Source of the DNA: Lentzea albida
GTDB taxonomy: Bacteria; Actinomycetota; Actinomycetes; Mycobacteriales; Pseudonocardiaceae
NCBI RefSeq assembly: GCF_900111005.1
Contig: NZ_FOFV01000019.1
Coordinates: 62,001-126,000 of the forward strand
DNA: 64,000 bases
Direction of reading: 5' to 3'
Position numbers and translations under genes: made by a program
The notes under the pieces: generated by a model
Told to the model about the DNA's origin: nothing
Seen by the model: only the letters and a program-made list of their open reading frames with translations
Databases searched by the model: none
Shown here: piece after piece, positions 8,485-19,568 of the stretch
Numbering within the stretch: the stretch's first letter is position 1
Layout: every line of letters starts with the position of its first letter

Positions 8485-8916
8485 GTGGATGTGGACTCCC
8501 ACCTCGCCGCGGTGGAGCAGGCGCTTATCGCTGTGCGGCGCAGTCAGTCACGTCGGGCGTTGGCAGAGCTGGCTGTTCCGGCGTTTGACGTTCTTGATGT
8601 CGTGGAGGCGGCGGAGCGGACCGGGGCCCAGGCCACGGTTTCCAGTGTTGCCTTGGCTTTGCACGTCGATCAGCCCCGTGCCAGCAAGCTCGTGACCAGT
8701 GCTGTCGACGCCGGGTTGGTGGCACGGATCGCGGACAAGGCCGACGGGCGGCGGGTGTTGCTCGTGCGGACGCCTCGGGGGCGGGCCACGTCCGCTGAGC
8801 TGCACCGGGCGCGGCAAAGTGCTTGTGCGGTCGCCATGGCCGACTGGAGCGAGGAGGAGCGGGCGGAGTTCGCCCGGCTGTTCTCGCGCTTCGTCGCCGT
8901 GTTCGGTGCGCGATAA
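8485..8916 (+). CDS. MarR-family transcriptional regulator
   Basis: The 143-aa protein has a winged helix-turn-helix typical of MarR: a recognition segment (VALALHVDQPRASKLVTSAV), the wing LVARIADKADGRRVLLVRTP with the conserved D-GR motif, and flanking helices for dimerisation. MarR proteins are usually ligand-responsive repressors of nearby genes. The GTG at 8485 was chosen because the domain begins just after it; a second GTG follows at 8491 and the frame is open to 8401. The stop codon lies 7 bp before the MmcQ/YjbR gene, so the two are probably one operon. Confidence 0.82.
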   Translation: MDVDSHLAAVEQALIAVRRSQSRRALAELAVPAFDVLDVVEAAERTGAQATVSSVALALHVDQPRASKLVTSAVDAGLVARIADKADGRRVLLVRTPRGRATSAELHRARQSACAVAMADWSEEERAEFARLFSRFVAVFGAR

Positions 8917-8923
8917 TCCTGTT

Positions 8924-9274
8924 GTGACACTGGATGAGTTGATCGTCTACTGCGCCGGGAAGCCCGGTGCGGAGGAGACGTATCCGTGGGGCGAGGCCGA
9001 GTTGGTGTGCAAGGTCGGCGGTAAGGCGTTCGCCTTCATCGGGCTCGACCTGCACACGGTCGGCCTGAAGTGCGGTGCCGACGCGGAGGCCGCCGGGGTG
9101 TGGCGGGAGCGCTTTCCCGGCGACGTCACCGTGAGCGGCTACGTCGGGCGGTACGGGTGGAACACCATCGCGCTCAAGGGGGCCGTGCCCGACGACGACC
9201 TGCTGGAACTCGTGGACGGGTCCTACGAGGCCGTCGTCGCGCGGTTGCCGAAGAGGAAACGGCCTGCCGTCTAG
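8924..9274 (+). CDS. MmcQ/YjbR family DNA-binding protein
   Basis: This 116-aa protein matches the MmcQ/YjbR (DUF419) fold: the N-terminal CAGKPGAEETYPWGEAELVCKVGGKAFAF pattern (conserved KPGaeEt.PFG..-type motif) followed by LKC and the YVGRYGWNTIAL segment. Members have a CyaY-like fold and are thought to bind DNA; the cellular role is unclear. It begins 7 bp after the MarR stop codon with a GTG. Its end overlaps the convergent VOC gene by 4 bp (CTAG shared by both stop codons). Confidence 0.85.
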   Translation: MTLDELIVYCAGKPGAEETYPWGEAELVCKVGGKAFAFIGLDLHTVGLKCGADAEAAGVWRERFPGDVTVSGYVGRYGWNTIALKGAVPDDDLLELVDGSYEAVVARLPKRKRPAV

Positions 9275-9651
9275 CGGTCTTCCGGTTGCAGGACGCCGAA
9301 GATGTTGTTCTCGGTGTCCCGGTAGTAGGCGAGCAGGCCCACGCCCGGCACCTTGTCCTTCGGCAGGGCCACGGTGCCGCCGTTGACCTCGATGGCCGCG
9401 ATGGTGGCGTCGATGTCGAGGACGCCGATCGTCATGACGTAGCCGTGGACGGGTGCGTCCGCCGCCGGCTCGGGGCCCCGGCGGGGGAGCAGGCCGCCGT
9501 TGACGCCCGGCTGGTCGTCGTCTCCGGTCACGATGGTCCAGTAGGGGATGTCGCCCCACTGTTCGACCTTCCAGCCGAAGACCGAGGTGTAGAAGTTCCG
9601 CGCCCGCTCGGGATCTGCGGCGTGGATCTCGAAGTGCACAGGACGTGACAT
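9271..9651 (-). CDS. VOC-family (glyoxalase-like) protein
   Basis: A 126-aa vicinal-oxygen-chelate protein. It begins MSRPVHFEIHAADPERARNFY with the next residues TSVFGW, the classic VOC opening strand-helix, and ends with YYRDTENNIFGVLQ, where the final acidic metal ligand (DTEN) sits. The metal-binding His (FEIHA) is present. Members include glyoxalases, dioxygenases and antibiotic-binding proteins, and the substrate cannot be inferred. A second, only distantly similar VOC gene lies just across the divergent promoter region on the plus strand. Confidence 0.85.
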   Translation of the reverse strand: MSRPVHFEIHAADPERARNFYTSVFGWKVEQWGDIPYWTIVTGDDDQPGVNGGLLPRRGPEPAADAPVHGYVMTIGVLDIDATIAAIEVNGGTVALPKDKVPGVGLLAYYRDTENNIFGVLQPEDR

Positions 9652-9707
9652 GGGACGGCACGCTACTCCGGACAGTGGTTGTCCGCATTGGGTCCTACGG
9701 TGCTGTC

Positions 9708-10100
9708 ATGGCAATCGGAATCCAGGTCACGATGGACGCGGCGGACCCCGGCAAGCTGGCCGCTTTCTGGGCGGAGACACTCGGTTACGTGGTGCAGCCG
9801 CCGCCTCCCGGGTTCGACTCGTGGGAGGACTTCGCGGTCAGGAACAACATCCCCTTCGAATCGATCAACGACTTCTCGGCGATCATCGACCCCGAGGGCG
9901 GCGGCCCGCGGTTCTTCTTCCAGCGCGTGCCCGAGGGCAAGACAGCGAAGAACCGCCTCCACCTCGACGTGAACGCCGGGCTGGAGGCGGTGGAGAGGCT
10001 CGTGTCCCTCGGGGCCACCAAGGTCCAGGAGTTCAAGGACTCCAAGGGACATTGGGTCGTGATGCTCGACCCCGAGGGAAACGAGTTCTGCGTGCAGTGA
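9708..10100 (+). CDS. VOC-family protein (glyoxalase-like)
   Basis: A 130-aa VOC protein starting MAIGIQVTMDAADPGKLAAFW, with a RLHLDVNA strand in the middle and VMLDPEGNEFCVQ at the end. This is the common actinobacterial glyoxalase-like domain (Glyoxalase_6 type). In the first half the metal-ligand His of classical VOC enzymes is replaced by Thr/Gln (IQVTMDA), so enzymatic activity is uncertain; HLD and the final E could still bind a ligand. The ATG at 9708 is chosen because it begins the domain. It is divergent from the 9271-9651 VOC gene with 56 bp between starts. Confidence 0.83.
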   Translation: MAIGIQVTMDAADPGKLAAFWAETLGYVVQPPPPGFDSWEDFAVRNNIPFESINDFSAIIDPEGGGPRFFFQRVPEGKTAKNRLHLDVNAGLEAVERLVSLGATKVQEFKDSKGHWVVMLDPEGNEFCVQ

Positions 10101-10101
10101 G

Positions 10102-11028
10102 CTAGCTGGTGATGTCCTTCGTCTTGAACTGGCGTGCGGCGAGCAGCGTGAAGATGCCGCCGTAGACGAGTGCGGAGAACGTCCCGCGGGCCATCTCCGA
10201 CCAGTCGATGTCGGTCGACATCAGGTCGGCCCACGCCATCGCGTAGTGCGTCGGCAGGTAGTTGCGCAGGTCCCCGAGCGGCTCGATCTGGTCGAGGATC
10301 TGCGACAGGATCGAGACGAGCACCGTGCCGCCGACCGCGCCGAGAGGCGCGTCGGTGGACACGGACAGGAACATCGCGAGGCCCGCGACCCAGAACAGGT
10401 TGATCGAAATGTAGACGACGGCGAGTGCCGTGGCCAGCACGCCGTCGCCGAACGGGGCGGCCTCGCCGGTCGGGCTCACCAGTTCGCCCGTGCCGTACCA
10501 GATCACGCCGACGCCCAGTGCCACCGCGGGGAGCAGGGCGAGGGCGAAGACGCTGAGGATCCCGCTGCTGATCGCCTTCTGGCGCAGCAGGCGGTGCCTC
10601 GGGATCGGTGCGGCGAGCAGGTACTTGAGGCTCGACCACGACGCTTCGGACGCGATCGTGTCGCCGAAGAACAGCGCCACGATCATCGGCAGCAGGAAGC
10701 TGCTGCTCACGAACAGCGTGAGCAGCACGAAGTTGATGCCGCTCGCGGTCGCGAGGTCCACGAAGCCGCCGGAGCGGCGGTTCGGGTCGGACTGACCGAT
10801 CTCGAAGCTCAGGGCCAGGATGAACGGCAGCAGCACCAGGAAACCCAGCACGAGCTGGGTCCTGCGGCGGCGCAGCTGCCGTTGCAGCTCCACGTGGATG
10901 CGGAGCGTGCGGCGCGCCTTGTACCCGACCGACGAGCCGTCCGGAGCCACCTCGGTGTGCTGCTGGGCGGCCGCGTCGGTGAGGTCGGTGAGCGCGCCGG
11001 GATCGGTGTGGACGCCGTTCTCGCTCAT
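10102..11028 (-). CDS. ABC-2 type transporter permease
   Basis: The 308-aa integral membrane protein has a soluble N terminus of about 55 residues, then roughly six membrane spans (first around LVLGFLVLLPFILAL, last around FSALVYGGIFTLLAA). The cytoplasmic loop EASWSSLKYLLAAPIPRHRLLRQK is characteristic of ABC-2 permeases. It is the membrane partner for the ABC ATPase domain encoded upstream in the same operon. Its ATG overlaps the stop codon of the preceding 78-aa gene (ATGA), so translation is probably coupled. The transported substrate is unknown. Confidence 0.87.
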   Translation of the reverse strand: MSENGVHTDPGALTDLTDAAAQQHTEVAPDGSSVGYKARRTLRIHVELQRQLRRRRTQLVLGFLVLLPFILALSFEIGQSDPNRRSGGFVDLATASGINFVLLTLFVSSSFLLPMIVALFFGDTIASEASWSSLKYLLAAPIPRHRLLRQKAISSGILSVFALALLPAVALGVGVIWYGTGELVSPTGEAAPFGDGVLATALAVVYISINLFWVAGLAMFLSVSTDAPLGAVGGTVLVSILSQILDQIEPLGDLRNYLPTHYAMAWADLMSTDIDWSEMARGTFSALVYGGIFTLLAARQFKTKDITS

Positions 11029-11253
11029 CGGTCCACCTCCTGACGGATCGGGGCCTTCGTGCGGTTCGGGTTCGCGGTGAGGACCGTGCGCACCAGGGGC
11101 ATGGGTTCGGCGGGACCGGAATTGTCGGTGTCGCCTGGGATAATTGAGTCAAGGGGACCCCCTTCGCCGGCGAGCAGCGTGCGCTCGCTCGACGAGGGGA
11201 CCTCTGCTTCGGCGTGGGTCTCCGCGGTCGCGGAGGCGGCTGCCATCAGGAAG

Positions 11254-11261
<8 letters not shown>
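11025..11261 (-). CDS. 78-aa coupled peptide between ABC ATPase and permease genes
   Basis: This small frame starts at a GTG that overlaps the stop of the hydrolase-ABC gene (GTGAATGA) and ends in an ATGA overlap with the permease start. Double coupling is strong evidence that it is translated. The peptide (start VNDFLMAAASATAETHAEAE, end NRTKAPIRQEVDR) has no membrane span, signal peptide or recognised domain, and is rich in Ala, Glu, Ser and Pro. Its codons (several AT-rich ones around PLDSIIPGDTDN) are less GC-biased than its neighbours. It may be an assembly factor or a linker lost from the permease N terminus. Function is unknown. Confidence 0.6.
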
Positions 11262-14097
<2,836 letters not shown>

Positions 14098-14305
14098 GGT
14101 GATGACGATATGCGAGTTTTGCTGAGAACGGCCTGTCGGGATCCGGCGGCGGTCTCAGCATGAGTGGATCTTCAGCGCGCCTTCAGGTAGGGCCTGTTCC
14201 GATCCGAACGACACGCTGCGTATTCCCGTTGTACCTGGTTGCGTGGGTCTGCTCACCCTGTGTGGCGCCGATGGTGCCTGGTGGAGCACAATAATCACGC
14301 AGCAT

Positions 14306-14413
14306 GGAGGGGAGTACTCCCTAAGCGGCGGTGTCGTCAGTACGGAGCTCGGCGTAGAGCTCCCGGTGCCGTCGGTCGTTCGAGAGATCATCTCGGCGGC
14401 GGAGGAGACCTCC
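14306..14413 (+). ncRNA. Probable yybP-ykoY (manganese) riboswitch upstream of terC
   Basis: Just before terC the RNA has the family's 5' core ggaggggagtactccc and a distal GCCGTCGG...CGGCGG...GGAGGAGACCTCC segment, with GGAGG (14306-14310) pairing to CCTCC (14409-14413) as P1. The internal cggtgtcgtcag and cgtagagctcccggtgccg can pair as P2/P3. yybP-ykoY RNAs sense Mn2+ and commonly precede terC/mntP-type exporters, which fits the gene downstream. The ribosome site GGAGG (14443-14447) lies 30 bases beyond the aptamer and no terminator hairpin is seen, so control at translation initiation is likely. The assignment rests on motif recognition only. Confidence 0.68.
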
Positions 14414-14454
14414 GGGTGAATTTGGCGTGCGCTGAGAATCCCGGAGGTTGGGTT

Positions 14455-15459
14455 GTGAACGTCCCCGCATGGTTGTGGCTCGCGACGATCGGTGGTCTGC
14501 TCGTCCTGCTCGCTGTGGATCTCGTGATCGTCGATCGAAAGCCCCATGAGGTGACGATCGGTGAAGCCGCCCGCTGGGTGGTCTTCTACGTGGCGGTGGC
14601 CGCCCTCTTCGGTCTCGGGATCTGGTACTTCTCCGGTGGTCAGTACGCCACGGAGTTCTTCGCCGGGTACATCACCGAGTACTCGCTCAGTGTGGACAAC
14701 CTGTTCATCTTCTTGATCATCATGACCACCTTCAAGGTGCCCGCGATCCACCAGCACAAGGTGCTGCTGGTCGGCATCCTGCTGGCCCTGGTCATGCGCG
14801 GCATCTTCATCGCGGCCGGCGCGGCGCTCATCAGCCAGTTCAGCTGGGTCTTCTTCATCTTCGGCGCGTTCCTCATCTACACCGGCTGGCAGCTGGCGCG
14901 GGAGAACCACGACGAGGAAGAGGAGTACAAGGAGAACCTGATGCTGCGCATGGTGCGCAAGGTCTTCCCGGTGACCAACGACTTCCACGGCTCCAAGTCG
15001 TTCATCAAGATCGACGGCAAGCGCTTCGTGACCCCGATGTTCATCGTGATGGTCGCGATCGGCTCCACCGACCTGCTCTTCGCGCTCGACTCGATCCCCG
15101 CGATCTTCGGCCTCACCAAGGAGCCGTTCCTGGTGTTCACTGCCAACGCGTTCGCGCTGATGGGCCTGCGCCAGCTCTACTTCCTGCTCGGCGGCCTGCT
15201 CGCGAAGCTCGTCTACCTGTCGATCGGCCTGTCGGTCATCCTCGCCTTCATCGGCGTCAAGCTGATCCTCGAGGCGCTGCACACCAACAGCCTGTGGTTC
15301 CTCAACGGCGGCGAGCCGTTCCACGTGCCGACGATCGGCATCGAGGTCTCGCTGTCGGTGATCATCGGCGTGCTGGTGATCACGACGATCGCCAGCCTGT
15401 GGAAGGTGAAGCGCCACCCCGAGGCCGCGAAGCACATCGGGGCCGACGCGAACCACTAG
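14455..15459 (+). CDS. TerC-family integral membrane protein (probable metal exporter)
   Basis: The 334-aa TerC/Alx-family membrane protein has about nine spans. Conserved intramembrane acidic motifs are visible: VDLVIVDRK in helix 1, EYSLSVDNLFIF (DN motif), and GSTDLLFALDSIPAIF with its paired Asp residues. The family exports Mn2+ or supports metalation of secreted proteins. A cytoplasmic loop (ENHDEEEEYKEN) and a C-terminal VKRHPEAAKH complete it. The GTG at 14455 has GGAGG seven bases upstream. Position directly after a probable manganese riboswitch supports Mn2+ efflux regulated by manganese. The gene ends at a strong bidirectional hairpin. Confidence 0.92.
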   Translation: MNVPAWLWLATIGGLLVLLAVDLVIVDRKPHEVTIGEAARWVVFYVAVAALFGLGIWYFSGGQYATEFFAGYITEYSLSVDNLFIFLIIMTTFKVPAIHQHKVLLVGILLALVMRGIFIAAGAALISQFSWVFFIFGAFLIYTGWQLARENHDEEEEYKENLMLRMVRKVFPVTNDFHGSKSFIKIDGKRFVTPMFIVMVAIGSTDLLFALDSIPAIFGLTKEPFLVFTANAFALMGLRQLYFLLGGLLAKLVYLSIGLSVILAFIGVKLILEALHTNSLWFLNGGEPFHVPTIGIEVSLSVIIGVLVITTIASLWKVKRHPEAAKHIGADANH

Positions 15460-15471
15460 TCCACACCTGGT

Positions 15472-15505
15472 GAAGTGGCACGTGCCCGAGGGCGCGTGCC
15501 ACTTC
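15472..15505. terminator. Bidirectional hairpin between terC and amidohydrolase
   Basis: A perfect 11-bp stem (gaagtggcacg / cgtgccacttc) encloses a 12-base loop in the 51-bp gap between two convergent genes. No long T run follows, as is common in high-GC actinobacteria. Confidence 0.75.
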
Positions 15506-15510
15506 TGCTT

Positions 15511-16713
15511 TCAGCCGACGGTGACGCCGTTCTGGTAGACGGCGCGGACGGCCTGCTTCAGCGTTCCGGCCTTCACGTGCTGCTCGGCGTCACCCTCCAC
15601 GAGAACGAGGTCGGCGAGCTTGCCCGGGGCGAGCTCGCCGAGTTCGTCTCCGAGGCGCAGGAGCTCGGCGGCGGACGTGGTGGTCGCGTGCAGCGCCTCG
15701 GCCGGGGACATGCCGTACTCGACCATCAGGCTCAGCTCGTTCAGGTTGTCGCCGTGCGGGCCCACGCCGGAGTCGGTGCCCATCGCGATCTTGACCCCTG
15801 CCTGGTGCGCCTTCTGGAACGACTGGAAGTGCTGCGTGACCACGGCGTTCGCCTTCTCGAGGATGACGTCCGAGATCGCCATGCCGGCCGCGGCCTGGTC
15901 GAGCACCATGCGCGGGGCCATCAGCGTCGGCACGAGCCAGGTGCCGTTCTTGAGCATCTCCTCGACGCCTTCGTCGGTGAGGAAGACGCCGTGCTCGATG
16001 GACCGCACGCCGTTGCGCACGGCCGTGAGGATGCCGTCGCCGCTCATCGCGTGGGACATCACGGCGATGCCCGCGGCGTTGGCCTCCTGCACGATCATCG
16101 CGATCTCCTCGTCGCGGAAGTGCGCGTGCCGGGGGTTGCTGCGCGGCGACATCACGCCACCGCTGGACGCGATCTTGATGATGTCGGCGCCGTGGCGGAC
16201 CAGCGTGCGGATGACCTTGCGCAGCTCCTCGGGCCCGTCGGCCACGGTGTCGGGCAGGCCGGGGTGCAGCGGCGGGGACACGTGCGCGCCGCACTGCATC
16301 CAGTCGTCGTTGTGGCCGCCGGTCTGCGAGACCATGTTGATCGCGATCTGCATGCGCGGGCCCTGGACGAGGCCGCGCCGCACCGCCTCCGCGACACCGA
16401 GGTCGGCGCCGAGCGCGTCGCGCACCGTCGTGATGCCGCACTGCAGCGTCGCCTTCATGTTGCCGATCGCCTCGTAGAACGGCAGCGAGAACGGCGTGTT
16501 CAGCGACCGCACCAGGTCGGCGCCGCTGAACATGAAGTGCACGTGGCAGTCGAAGAGGCCCGGCAGGATCGTGTGGCCGGTCGCGTCGACCGCGGTGTCG
16601 CCGTCGAGTCCGATGCCCACGTCGACGATGCGGTCGCCCTCCACGACCACGTCGCCGGGTTCGGTCGTCCGGCCGGTGAAGACCCGGCCCCCAGAGAACA
16701 CGATGCGCGTCAT
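15511..16713 (-). CDS. Metal-dependent amidohydrolase (imidazolonepropionase-like / Xaa-Pro dipeptidase-like)
   Basis: This 400-aa cytoplasmic amidohydrolase has the N-terminal beta-sandwich strand (VVVEGDRIVDVG), the metal motif DCHVHF after LPG, a metal-bridging Lys candidate in DIIKIASSGG, His ligands in HAHF and VMSHAMS, RSIEHGVFL, and the final Asp in GTDSG. The closing LAPGKLADLVLVEGD is typical of imidazolonepropionase-like and prolidase-like amidohydrolases that act on cyclic amides or Xaa-Pro dipeptides. The exact substrate is unknown. It is divergent from the S9 peptidase gene across 89 bp, so a shared role in peptide turnover is possible. Confidence 0.88.
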   Translation of the reverse strand: MTRIVFSGGRVFTGRTTEPGDVVVEGDRIVDVGIGLDGDTAVDATGHTILPGLFDCHVHFMFSGADLVRSLNTPFSLPFYEAIGNMKATLQCGITTVRDALGADLGVAEAVRRGLVQGPRMQIAINMVSQTGGHNDDWMQCGAHVSPPLHPGLPDTVADGPEELRKVIRTLVRHGADIIKIASSGGVMSPRSNPRHAHFRDEEIAMIVQEANAAGIAVMSHAMSGDGILTAVRNGVRSIEHGVFLTDEGVEEMLKNGTWLVPTLMAPRMVLDQAAAGMAISDVILEKANAVVTQHFQSFQKAHQAGVKIAMGTDSGVGPHGDNLNELSLMVEYGMSPAEALHATTTSAAELLRLGDELGELAPGKLADLVLVEGDAEQHVKAGTLKQAVRAVYQNGVTVG

Positions 16714-16802
16714 ACGCGGGAATCTATGCCGCGAGTCAATTTTTGTGATCGGTCAACAAATAACTCTGAGCCTTGCTAACAAGTTCTGTTAACGTCCTGG
16801 CC

Positions 16803-18662
16803 GTGCGCCCTGAAGACCTGCAGCTGCTCACCACGCCCGGCACCGTCGCCGTGTCCGGAGACCTGGTGCTGGTCAGCATCACCACGCCCGACCTCGACGA
16901 GAACACGTACCGGGGCGGTCTGCACCGGGTGTTCCCGGACGGCACGACCACACCGTGGACGCACGGTGATCGCGACAACGCGCAGCGCATTTCTCCCGAC
17001 GGCAAACTGGTCGCGTTCCTGCGTGTCAGCGGGAAGTCGAAGCCGCAGCTCTACGTCGTTCCCGTGGACGGCGGCGAGCCCCGCAGGCTGACCGACCTGC
17101 CGCTGGGCGCCGGTGCCCCGGTGTGGTCGCCCGACTCGTCGCGCATCGCGTTCGTCGCCCGCGTGCCCGAGGAGGGCCGTTACGGCACGACCGACGACGG
17201 CCCGGAGGCCGAGGCGCCGCGCCGCATCACCCGCCTCGACTACCGCGTGGACGACGTCGGCTTCCTGCTCGACCGCCGCCCGCGCGTGCACGTCGTGGAC
17301 CTGGAGGGCTCGGTCACGGCGGTGACCGACGGCTCGCACGACGTCTCCGACCCGGCCTGGCTCGACGACTCGACGCTGGTGTTCGTCGCGCCGCGCGACC
17401 TCGGCGCCGTCGAGACGCTGCACTCCGACCTCTACACCGTGCCCGCCGCGGGCGGCACCGCCTCGCTGCTGGTGCAGGCCGCAGGCGAGGCGTCGATGCC
17501 GTTCGTCGCCAACGGCTCGTTGTTCTGGCTGGGCACCGAGTTCACCGGCATCGACGCCGTGGCGCGCAACCAGGGCCTGTGGAAGGCCTCTGTGGACGGA
17601 TCGGGTGCCGTTCGGCTGACCGACGTCGAAACCGTTGACGTGGAACGACTTTCCGGTCAGCCCGTGGCCGATGCCGACGGTGTGCTGCTCGTCGTGCGCA
17701 ACCGCGGCGCGCTGGAGCTGCGGCGGATCCCGTTCGACGGCGGCCAGGGCGAGGTGCTGGCGGGTTCCTCCGCTGCGGTCCGGTCCTTCGCGACCGACGG
17801 GTCCACTGTGGTCGCCGTGGTGTCCACTCCGGACAGTCCGGGCCAGGTCGAGTTCGTCGGAACCGGTGTGCGCACGGCGTTCTCGTCGGTCCCGGCGCGT
17901 CAGGTCGTGGAGCTCTCCGGCTCCGCCTCCGACGGCTACCCGGTGCACGGCTGGCTCGTGCTGCCCGAGGGCGAGGGCCCGCACCCCGTCGTCATGGCCG
18001 TGCACGGCGGCCCGTTCATGTACCACAGCTGGGGTTTCTTCGACGAGGCCCAGGTCTACGCCACCGCCGGGTACGCCGTGGTGCTGCCCAACCCGCGCGG
18101 CTCGGCGGGCTACGGCCAGGCCCACGGCCAGGCGGTGATCGGCAAGTTCGGCTCGGTCGACGTGGACGACGTGCTGTCGTTGCTCGACGTCGCACTGGAG
18201 CGAGACGATCTCGACTCCGAACGCGTCGGCGTGATGGGCGGCTCCTACGGCGGCTTCATGACCTCGTGGCTCTCGGCGCACCACGGCGAACGCTTCCGCG
18301 CCGCCTGGTCCGAACGTGCCGTCAACGCCTGGGACTCGTTCGGCGGCTCGTCGGACATCGGCTACTTCTTCGCCGACGCCTACTGCGGCACCGACCCCGA
18401 GGCCCAGCGCGCGATGTCACCGCTCACCTACGCCGAGAAGATCAACATCCCGTTCGCCGTCGTGCACTCCGAGCACGACTGGCGCTGCCCGCTGGAGCAG
18501 GCGCAGCGCATGTTCGTGGCGCTCAAGCGGCGCGGGGTGGAGACGGAGATGCTGCTCTTCCCGGGCGAGGGGCACGAGCTGACCCGGACGGGGCAGCCGC
18601 GGCACCGGCGGCAGCGGTTCGACGCCGTGCTCGAGTGGTGGGGCCGCCACCTCAAGGCCTGA
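16803..18662 (+). CDS. S9-family prolyl oligopeptidase (S9C-like acylaminoacyl peptidase)
   Basis: The 619-aa protein has an N-terminal seven-bladed beta-propeller (WSPDSSRIAFVAR and similar blades, residues about 10-370) and a C-terminal alpha/beta hydrolase with nucleophile Ser481 in GGSYGGFMTSWL, an Asp in HSEHDWRCP and the His in GEGHELTRTG. S9 enzymes cleave short peptides after proline or N-acylated residues; the propeller filters substrates by size. There is no signal peptide. The GTG at 16803 starts the domain; the open frame reaches a TTG at 16773. A hairpin follows the stop. It is divergent from an amidohydrolase of prolidase-like type. Confidence 0.92.
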   Translation: MRPEDLQLLTTPGTVAVSGDLVLVSITTPDLDENTYRGGLHRVFPDGTTTPWTHGDRDNAQRISPDGKLVAFLRVSGKSKPQLYVVPVDGGEPRRLTDLPLGAGAPVWSPDSSRIAFVARVPEEGRYGTTDDGPEAEAPRRITRLDYRVDDVGFLLDRRPRVHVVDLEGSVTAVTDGSHDVSDPAWLDDSTLVFVAPRDLGAVETLHSDLYTVPAAGGTASLLVQAAGEASMPFVANGSLFWLGTEFTGIDAVARNQGLWKASVDGSGAVRLTDVETVDVERLSGQPVADADGVLLVVRNRGALELRRIPFDGGQGEVLAGSSAAVRSFATDGSTVVAVVSTPDSPGQVEFVGTGVRTAFSSVPARQVVELSGSASDGYPVHGWLVLPEGEGPHPVVMAVHGGPFMYHSWGFFDEAQVYATAGYAVVLPNPRGSAGYGQAHGQAVIGKFGSVDVDDVLSLLDVALERDDLDSERVGVMGGSYGGFMTSWLSAHHGERFRAAWSERAVNAWDSFGGSSDIGYFFADAYCGTDPEAQRAMSPLTYAEKINIPFAVVHSEHDWRCPLEQAQRMFVALKRRGVETEMLLFPGEGHELTRTGQPRHRRQRFDAVLEWWGRHLKA

Positions 18663-18673
18663 CCCGAGGTGGC

Positions 18674-18700
18674 GCTGCTCCGGTCTCGCGCCGGAGCAGC
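18674..18700 (+). terminator. Hairpin after S9 peptidase gene
   Basis: A perfect 10-bp stem (gctgctccgg / ccggagcagc) with a 7-base loop lies 11 bases after the stop codon. There is no T tract. The rest of 18663-18756 shows nothing else. Confidence 0.65.
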
Positions 18701-18756
18701 CCCATCCGGTCAACCTGTCAGTGCGCTGCGAAGGCCTGGAACCGGGCCAGCAGCTG

Positions 18757-18885
18757 CTACGTGGCTGCGGACGCCGCGAGCTGCTGCCGGTCGCCCTGGA
18801 TCGTCCACGCCTCCAGCCGACGCGCCTGGGAGGCGTTCGCGGGCATCCGCGTGTTCGTGGCTTCGCGCGGCTCCACGGAAATCAC
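18757..18885 (-). CDS. Possible 42-aa peptide coupled to RES toxin gene
   Basis: A GTG overlaps the TGA stop of the RES gene (GTGA) and opens a 42-codon frame: start VISVEPREATNTR, end RQQLAASAAT. An internal ATG begins MPANASQARRLEAWT. The overlap is the arrangement seen for translationally coupled genes, but the peptide is too short to recognise and there is no other support. It could be a third component of the toxin-antitoxin operon, or chance. Confidence 0.3.
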   Translation of the reverse strand: MISVEPREATNTRMPANASQARRLEAWTIQGDRQQLAASAAT

Positions 18886-19538
18886 CCCAGCAGTGTGTAG
18901 TTGAGCTCTTCGCACACGCGCGCCAGCGGCAGATCCAGACCCGGATGGTCCAACGGCAGCAGCACGTCCGGCGCCGCCGGCAGTCCCGAAGCCCCCGGCG
19001 GGTCCCACAGGCAGATGGCCGGGTCGCCCGAGTCCATCGACGACCGGTACCAGAGCCCGTCCAGCTCCGGATAAGCCGCCCGAATCGCCCGCGACCACGC
19101 CTGCGTCACCAGCTTCGGCCCGGTCGAGATCTCCTGCGACGCCCCGACCCGCGTCGGCCACAGCCCGCCCAGGTCCAGCAGCCTCAGGGTGCGGCGTGGG
19201 CGCAGCACCACGAGGAACGGGGAGCGGGTGCGCCGGTCCACGATCGAAGTGGCCTGGAAGACCTCGGCGATCGACGTGCGGACGGAGAGGCCGAAGTACA
19301 GGACGCCGTTCTCGTGGTCCTGGACCGGGCTGCCGTCGTCTGCCGGCTGTTGCGCGTCGAAGCGGGCGTGGGGCAGGGGGCCCGTGTAGCGGAACGTGTT
19401 CCAGCGCTGGGGGTGGGAGCCCTTCGCCGTGAACACGCGCACCAGGCGGGTGGCCCGGTGCACCGCGACGACGTCCTCGGTGCGGCGCAGGTGTGCTTGG
19501 AGCACGGCAGGGGCAGGCGGCTGTGGAAGCCGTGACAT
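18882..19538 (-). CDS. RES-domain protein, probable NAD+-degrading toxin
   Basis: The 218-aa RES-family protein shows the usual order: VVAVHRAT near residue 28 (candidate active Arg), WNTFRYTG (the short Arg/Asn-containing N-terminal motif), GVLYFGLSVRTSIAEVF with the conserved Tyr81 and Glu92, and the C-terminal half with LDGLWYRSSMDSGDPAICLW. RES toxins are related to ADP-ribosyltransferases and deplete NAD+. The upstream gene (19569-20153) is its expected antitoxin, in the normal antitoxin-first order with a 30-bp gap. A 42-codon frame overlaps its stop. Confidence 0.82.
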   Translation of the reverse strand: MSRLPQPPAPAVLQAHLRRTEDVVAVHRATRLVRVFTAKGSHPQRWNTFRYTGPLPHARFDAQQPADDGSPVQDHENGVLYFGLSVRTSIAEVFQATSIVDRRTRSPFLVVLRPRRTLRLLDLGGLWPTRVGASQEISTGPKLVTQAWSRAIRAAYPELDGLWYRSSMDSGDPAICLWDPPGASGLPAAPDVLLPLDHPGLDLPLARVCEELNYTLLG

Positions 19539-19568
19539 TCGGGTCCTGTCGGGTGTCCGGGAACGCGC

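Noticed and set aside
7531..8502. 323-aa minus-strand frame downstream of uvrB
   Set aside because: Overlaps the uvrB UVR domain and is Arg/Ser/His/Pro-rich without a motif.
14155..15456. 433-aa minus-strand frame over terC
   Set aside because: His/Asp/Glu-rich antisense text; terC has family motifs, riboswitch and ribosome site.
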